NCBI RefSeq assembly: GCF_040869045.1
Contig: NC_090319.1
Span: forward strand, 284,553,693 to 284,617,692
DNA: 64,000 nucleotides
Direction of reading: 5' to 3'
DNA from: Eurosta solidaginis
Taxonomy: Eukaryota > Arthropoda > Insecta > Diptera > Tephritidae
The notes under the pieces were generated by a model. It was not told the origin of the DNA. It saw only the letters and a list, made by a program, of their open reading frames with translations, and made no database searches. A program made the translations under genes and the position numbers. Below are positions 58,505 to 64,000 of this stretch, piece by piece. Every line of letters starts with the position of its first letter. Positions within the stretch are counted from its first letter, which is position 1.

Positions 58505-59956
58505 ATGTCGTCGCGAAAGTGTAAATATGAAGCTGATGCTTTTTATTATATATGTGGGCAATTTACTAAAGATCGAGATATAAAATATGAATTAAATACA
58601 TCTCTCATCCTCTGTGAGTCTACGAAGCATATTTTGGCTGTCCTGTTTGGATTCAATACATGTTCCTTGTAGTTATTGTAAAAGATGTTTGTAAGGTAAG
58701 CAGATTTTATTTAAATAGTATTGATTTCTCTTTCTATATTCTAGGTTGGTATTGAGGTGAGAAAAGATCTATGAAATTTGCAACACCAAGAATCTGGCGA
58801 GAACCAAAAGACCACGTTAAAGACTGCTACTTTCGCATTGTGAATGCGAGTAAAAGACGTAGAGATAAAAATGCAAAACCTATCGAATATCCTGATCTTG
58901 AATCTTCTTCTGCTCTAGTCGCACACGATTTGTCACGACCAGTACTAGAGCCACCGAAAAAATTATAGCAGAGAAGTGGATCATCTCTTAGTTCTTATAA
59001 AAGCAATGCCGATAAGGAGTTTTCACCGACACTAGAACAACCAAAATATTTAATCACTACTGAAGATTTTAATGATTTGATTAGAGATTTAAATTTACCA
59101 AAAAGTAGAGCTTTTAGGCTCTCGCTTAAAACAGTGGAATTTGATTTATGATGTTAATATCACGAATGAGCGAACTGGGCATGAAACATTCTCAACATTT
59201 TTCACAAAAGAAGATGGGCTTTGTTTTTGTAATGACATAAATGGTATGTTCGAATTGGCATACCTTGTGTTTCTAGCGAATGGCGTTTATTCATTGACAG
59301 CTCAACAAAAAGTTTAAAAGCTGTTTTATTACACAACGGAAATAAATTTCCATCTCTTCCAATTGCTCACTCAGTACATCTTAAAGAAAATTATGAAAGT
59401 GTCAAAATTTTGCTTGAATCTGTAAAATATCGCGTGTTCAACTGACAGCTGATTGGAGATTTTAAAATGGTCGGATTTTTGATGGGCCTTCAAAGCGGAT
59501 ATACAAAGTATCCGTATTATTTGTGCTTATGGGACAGTAGAGCGGATGCTAAGCATTATACTCAACGGTCGGGGCCTGTAAGAAAGGGACTTTGTGTTGG
59601 GAAAGAAAACATAAAATTTGAGGCAATTATTGAAGCGGAAAAAGTGTTAATGCCGCCTCTGCACATTAAATTAGGGTTGATGAAACAATTTGTCAATAAA
59701 CTGGATCAAACTTCAGAAGCATTTGAGTACTTAAGAAAATTTTTTCCAAAGTTACCGGAAGCAAAAATTAAAGCTGGTGTTTTTGTTGGTCCACAAATCA
59801 GACAGGCAAGGAGAACGTTTTCATCAAGACATTATGAGCTTCGAACAATGTTATCAAGGCCAATATAACGAATACATGATGGGAGACTATATTTGGGGTT
59901 TATTGAGGGATAGTACCTATGAACATAAAAGAAAAAGTAAAAGTATACACTTTTAA
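58505..59956 (+). pseudogene. Pseudogene of an uncharacterised multi-copy arthropod protein family
   Basis: Domains in order: an N-terminal zinc-binding region (MSSRKCKYEADAFYYICGQF, then CSYCKRC near 58675); a likely 49-bp intron at 58696-58744 (AAG/GTAAGC to TTCTATATTCTAG/G); KRSMKFATPRIWREPKDH with CYFRI where I expect CYFC; a linker rich in Pro/Ser; TTEDFNDLIRDLNLPKSRA; WRLFIDSSTKSLKAVLLHNG (59281 on); QSGYTKYPYYLCLWDSRADA; PPLHIKLGLMKQFVNKLD; and a last block ERFHQDIMSFEQCYQGQY with DYIWGLLRD to a stop at 59954-59956. Two stop codons sit beside the intron, frames change near 58620, 59110 and 59805, and sequence between GPQIR and ERFHQD appears deleted. I recall such proteins as numerous unnamed predictions in insects and cnidarians. 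Function is unknown; transposon origin is possible. AATAAA follows at 60000. Confidence 0.7.
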
Positions 59957-60789
59957 ATCATTTTCCGCTTTTTTGTAAGTTATTTCTATATTAAAGCTTA
60001 ATAAAAATATTTATTCGAATTGTTTCATTTTCAAGTAAAAATTAAAACCACAGATTTTGAAAAATTTCGTTCAAGCGGTTTCCTAAATAGGAACGCAAAG
60101 TTTTTTGTGCCATATATTTTTTTCCGTCAAATTACGACCAAAAGAATTGAAATTACATGCTTGGAAGTCAAAGTCAAATTTTGTGTTGACCCGTGTAATA
60201 GAGTTAAGATAAAGAGAAACTAGCGTTGGTCGACCCATCGAAGGCGAGCACTTGACATTGACCCGTAATGCAGTGGAAGGAGGAGAAAGGATTGAGGAGC
60301 AAGTAGTCAGACAGGGAAGAAAAGGCACCGCTCGATTAAAGGCGACAAGCCTGATTTTAAGAATTTTAAGAGAGGAAGAAAGAGGGAAACGTTCCCGTTC
60401 CAGGATCGCGAAACTAGGTATTCGTCATGACAAGACTTACACCTCTAAATCTGTGAAACACAACCTGCAAAGAGAAAGAAAGGAGAGAAATGTGATAAAA
60501 GCAAACTTGAATTATTCAAGGAAGTAGGAGGTCGGATGCGTGTTCATATCAAAAGATGAACATCTTTAGATTCGGCGGGATGGGGTATGGTACAGCGGCG
60601 TTAGGTCAATTAAGTTGTGGTGTATAAGTAATCCCCACTGTATCGAATGCTAATGTATGGATATCGTGCGTTTCCCGGGTAGGGAAACGCGTGGAAATTG
60701 CGAAATAAAATCCAACGCTCTAGGAGTTACATATTTCATAATAGAATAAGTCCCATTTTGTGTGGAAAATATTTTGAAACTATTTCACT
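59957..60789. other. Intergenic DNA with a Lys/Arg-rich short frame
   Basis: A frame at 60252-60527 (91 codons) is strongly basic (ERKERN, GKRSRSRIAK). It has no recognisable domain and could be a leftover LINE N-terminus or chance. Confidence 0.35.
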
Positions 60790-61255
60790 TGTTTATTGTG
60801 TTATGCACCGATAGTGAAGAAAGACGATGAGGTGAAAGACGCTTTTTATGAAAAATTAGAACACATACGAGCGCTGCCCCCGCCATGATATAAAAGTCAT
60901 GCTTGGCGACTTTAACGCCAGGGTGGGCAAAAAAGGTGCTTTTGGCCCTACGGTCGGAAAGTTCAGCCTACACAATGAAACTTCTCCTAATGGACTCAGG
61001 CTGATTGACTTTGCCGGTGCTCCAAACATGGTCATTTCCAGCACGATGTTTATGCATAAAAAGATACATCAAGCTACATGTCCGTCCCCCGATCGAAGTA
61101 CTCGCAATAGTTGTTGTAGTAGTTGTGATAGACGGACGGCATGTCTCCAGTGTTTTAGATGTGCGCACGATCCGAGGACCTGACATCGACTCAGACCATT
61201 GTCTCGTCGCAACCAAAATACGCACCCGCCTCTGCGTGGCTAAAACCAAGGAGCA
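60790..61255 (+). pseudogene. RTE-type LINE endonuclease, interrupted by H7
   Basis: Traces start CAPIVKKDDEVKDAFYEKLE (60807 on); after a frame change come ERCPRHDIKVMLGDFNARVG (catalytic GDFNA), SPNGLRLIDFA and a HQATCPSPDRST block. A short insertion with a TTG/TAG-rich microsatellite near 61103-61125 shifts the frame, which resumes as VVVIDGRHVSSVLDV, then RGPDIDSDHCLVATKIRTRL (the catalytic Ser-Asp-His end). The frame breaks off in KTKEQ where H7 is inserted; the LINE resumes at 63954. Confidence 0.8.
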
Positions 61256-63953
61256 AACAAGTAAGGAAGGTTAAGTTCGGGTGTAACCGAACATTACATA
61301 CTCAGTTGAGAGCTATGGTGACAACATAAGGGAAAATAACCATGTAGGAAAATGAACCGAGGGAAACCCTGGAATGTGTATCAAATGAAAGGCGTTAAAG
61401 AGTATTTTATGAGGGAGTGGGCCATAGTTCTATAGGTGGATGCCATTTAGGGATATAGCCATAAAGGTGGATCAGGGTTGACTCTAGAATGCGTTTGTAC
61501 GATATGGGTTTCAAATGAAAGGTGTTAATGAGTATTTTAAAAGGGAGTAATCCTTAGTTCCATATGTGGACGCCATTTCGAGATATCGCCACAAAGGTGG
61601 ACCAGGGGTGACCCTAGAATTTGTTTGTACAATATGGGTATCAAAAAAAAGGTGTTAATGAGTATTTTAAAAGGGAGTAATCCTTAGTTCCATAGGTGGA
61701 CGCCGTTTCGAGATATCGCCATAAGGTGGACCAGGGGTGACCCTAGAATTTGTTTGTACAATATGGGCATCAAACGAAAGGTGTTAATGAGTATTTTAAA
61801 AGGGAGTGGGCTTTAGTTCTATAGGTGGACGCCGTTTCGAAATATCGCCCTAAAGGTGGACCAGGGGTGACTCTAGAATATGTTTGTACGATATGGGTAT
61901 CAAATTAAAGGTATTAATAAGGGTTTTAAAAGGGAGTGGTGGTTGTTGTATAGGTGGTCGCCTTTTCGAGATATCGCCATAAAGGTGGACCAGGGGTGAC
62001 TATAGAACGCGTTTGCACGATATGGGTATCAAATGAAAGGTGCTAATGAGTATTTTAAAAGGGAGTAATCCTTAGTTCCATAGGTGGACGCGGTTTCGAT
62101 ATATCGCCATAAAGGTGGACCAGGGGTAACCCTAGAATTTGTTTGTACAATATGGGTATCAAAAGAAAGGTGTTTATGAGTATTTTAAAAGGGAGTAATC
62201 CTTAGTTCCATATGTGGACGCCGTTTCGAGATATCGCCATAAAGGTGGAGCAGGGGTGACCCTAGAATTTGTTTGTACAATATGGGTATCAAAAGAAAGG
62301 TGTTAATGAGTATTTTAAAAGGGAGTGGGCCTTCGTTCTATAGGTGTTCGCCTTTTCGAGATATCGCCATAAAGGTGGACCAGGGGTGACTTTAGAATAT
62401 GTTTTTACGATATGGGTATCAAATGAAAGGTGTTAATGAGTATTTTAAAAGGGCGTGGGGCTTAGTTCTATAGGTGGACGCCTTTTCGAGATATCGCCAT
62501 AAAGGTGGACCAGGGGTGACTCTAGAATGAGTTTGTACGATATGGGTATCAAATTAAAGGTATTAATGAGAGTTTTAAAAGGGAGTGGTGTGAAGGCGTT
62601 TTCCAGATATCGACCAAAATGTGGACCAGGGTGACCCAGAACATCATCTGTTGGATACAGCTAATTTATTTATATATGTAATACCTGCCAAGATTTTAAG
62701 GGTTTTTTATTTCGCCCTGTAGAACTTTTTCATTTTCTTCTACTTAATATGGTAGGTGTCACAACCATTTTATAAAGTTTTTTCTAAAGTTATATTTCGC
62801 GTCAATAAAACAATCCAATTACCTTACCTTGTTTCATGCTTTTTTTCGTATTTGGTATAGAATTATGGCATTTTTTCATTTTTCGTAATTTTCAATATCG
62901 AAAAAGTGTTCGTGGTCATAGTCGGATTTCGTTCATTTTTCATACCAAGATAAAGTGAGTTCAAGTAAGCACGTGAACTAAGTTCATTAAAGATATGTCG
63001 ATTTTTGCCCAAGTTATCGTGTTAACGGCCATGCGGAAGGACAGACGGACGCCTGTGTATAAAAACTGGGCGTGGCATCAACCGATTTCGCCCATTTTCA
63101 CAGAAAACAGTTAATGTCATAAAATCTATGCCCCTACCAAATTTCAAAAGGATTGGTTAATTTTTGTTCGACTTATGGCGTTAAAAGTATCCTAGACAAA
63201 TTAAATGAAAAAGGGCGGAGCCACGCCCATTTTGAAATTTTCTTTTATTTTTGTATTTTGTTGCACCATATCATTACTGGAGTTGAATGTTGACATAATT
63301 TACTTATATACTGTAAAGATATTAAATTTTTTGTTAAAATTTTACTTTAAAAAAATTTTTTTTTAAAAGTGGGCGTGGTCCTTCTCCGATTTTGCTAATT
63401 TTTATTAGGCGTACATATAGTAATAGAAGTAACGTTCATGCCAAATTTCATCAAGATATCTTCAACGACTGCCAAATTACAGCTTGCAAAACTTTTAAAT
63501 TACCTTCTTTTAAAAGTGGGCGGTGCCACACCCATTGGCCAAAATTTTACTAATTTTCCATTCTGCGTCATAAGTTCAACTCATCTACCAAGTTTCGTCG
63601 CTTTAGCTGTCTTTTGTAATGAATTATCGCACTTTTTCGGTTTTTCGAAATTTTCGATATCGAAAAAGTGGGCGTGGTTATAGTCCGATATCGTTCATTT
63701 TAAATAGCGATCTGAGACGTGTACTCAGGAACCTGCATACCAAATTTCATCAAGATACCTCAAAATTTACTCAAGTTATCGTGTTAACGGACGGACGGAC
63801 GGACGGACGGACATGGCTCAATCAAATTTTTTTTCGATCCTGATTATTTTGATATATAGAAGTCTATATCTATCTCGATTCCTTTATATATGTACAACCA
63901 ACCGTTATCCAATCAAACTTAATATACTCTGTGAGCTCTGCTCAACTGAGTAT
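61256..63953 (-). mobile_element. HINE-like element, long copy H7
   Basis: Inverted relative to H1 and the longest copy (2.7 kb). Perfect hairpin GTTCGG GTGTAA CCGAAC (61275-61292). Arms ACTCAGTTGAG (61300-61310) and CTCAACTGAGT (63941-63951) are identical to those of H1/H2. About ten 130-bp units (61351-62640) precede the spacer blocks and a five-unit GGAC microsatellite (63787-63810). It carries the same extra module as H2, around 63000-63070. It is inserted in an RTE endonuclease frame. Confidence 0.8.
61351..62640 (-). repeat. 130-bp tandem array inside H7 (about 10 units)
   Basis: Inverted versions of the H1/H2 unit, recognisable by AAGGTGGACCAGGGGTGAC and GATATGGGTATCAAATGAAA-like segments repeating about every 120-135 bp. 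Units share private variants (for example GGGAGTAATCCTTAGTTCCA in four units), indicating local amplification. Confidence 0.9.
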
Positions 63954-64000
63954 AATAACACAAGGATAGCTAGACGTCGAAAGGCTGCAATCGCAACAGA
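63954..64000 (+). pseudogene. RTE-type LINE, continuation after H7
   Basis: In the frame interrupted at 61255 the sequence reads GLU-like junction codons, then ITQG, a stop, LDVERLQSQQ, the segment that follows the endonuclease in RTE-like LINEs. It runs off the window end. Confidence 0.7.

Noticed and set aside
60252..60527. Lys/Arg-rich 91-codon frame
   Set aside because: Looked like a possible basic nuclear protein or LINE N-terminus, but no motif, partner frame or start context supports it; kept only as a note in the intergenic entry.

Overview
The window looks like insect, specifically higher-dipteran, repeat-rich non-coding DNA. It is AT-rich, has no bacterial-style operons and contains no intact host gene that I can recognise. 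The repeat families (a tRNA-derived SINE, a (CAA)n-tailed short retroposon, LOA-, RTE- and RNase H-type LINEs, and long elements carrying GTCC microsatellites and 130-bp arrays) are the kind I associate with true fruit flies (Tephritidae). That host assignment rests on recalled repeat similarity, not on a search. Nearly everything recognisable is a mobile element or its remnant, many of them nested.

Layout. 0-6.3 kb: decayed minus-strand RTE-type LINE pieces, a solo LTR with a 4-bp target duplication, a 0.5-kb terminal-inverted-repeat element and the 3' end of a LOA-type LINE. 6.9-12.4 kb: two Helentron/HINE-like elements joined head to tail, then a short inverted copy that splits an older LINE. 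12.7-21.8 kb: RNase H-bearing LINE remnants; one is interrupted by a complete (CAA)n-tailed retroposon with an 11-bp target duplication, and a tRNA-derived SINE has a 12-bp duplication. 23.7-26.9 kb: a 5'-truncated LINE with one obvious frameshift, a broken hAT transposase and a large fold-back. 27.2-37.1 kb: two long LOA-type LINE copies (B and C), B nested in a short retroposon and crossed by a 100-N gap, C full-span with a 12-bp duplication. 37.6-42.9 kb: mostly unique AT-rich DNA with two MITEs. 43-56.9 kb: more LINE and SINE remnants, three further HINE-like copies and a second solo LTR. 57.8-60 kb: a MITE, an interlocked palindrome and a pseudogene of an uncharacterised multi-copy arthropod protein family. 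60.8-64 kb: an RTE-type endonuclease frame split by a 2.7-kb HINE-like element.

The best candidate for something under-described is the HINE-like family. It has seven copies in four terminal subtypes, and in each copy the left and right subterminal inverted repeats have changed together. It also has a conserved 3' hairpin, internal 130-bp arrays of variable copy number, a head-to-tail dimer and one insertion whose empty site can be inferred from an interrupted reading frame. Secondary candidates are the uncharacterised protein-family pseudogene at 58.5-60.0 kb and a 2A-like NPGP motif at the start of LINE copy C. All coding calls come from reading the translated sequence by eye; no homology search was run.
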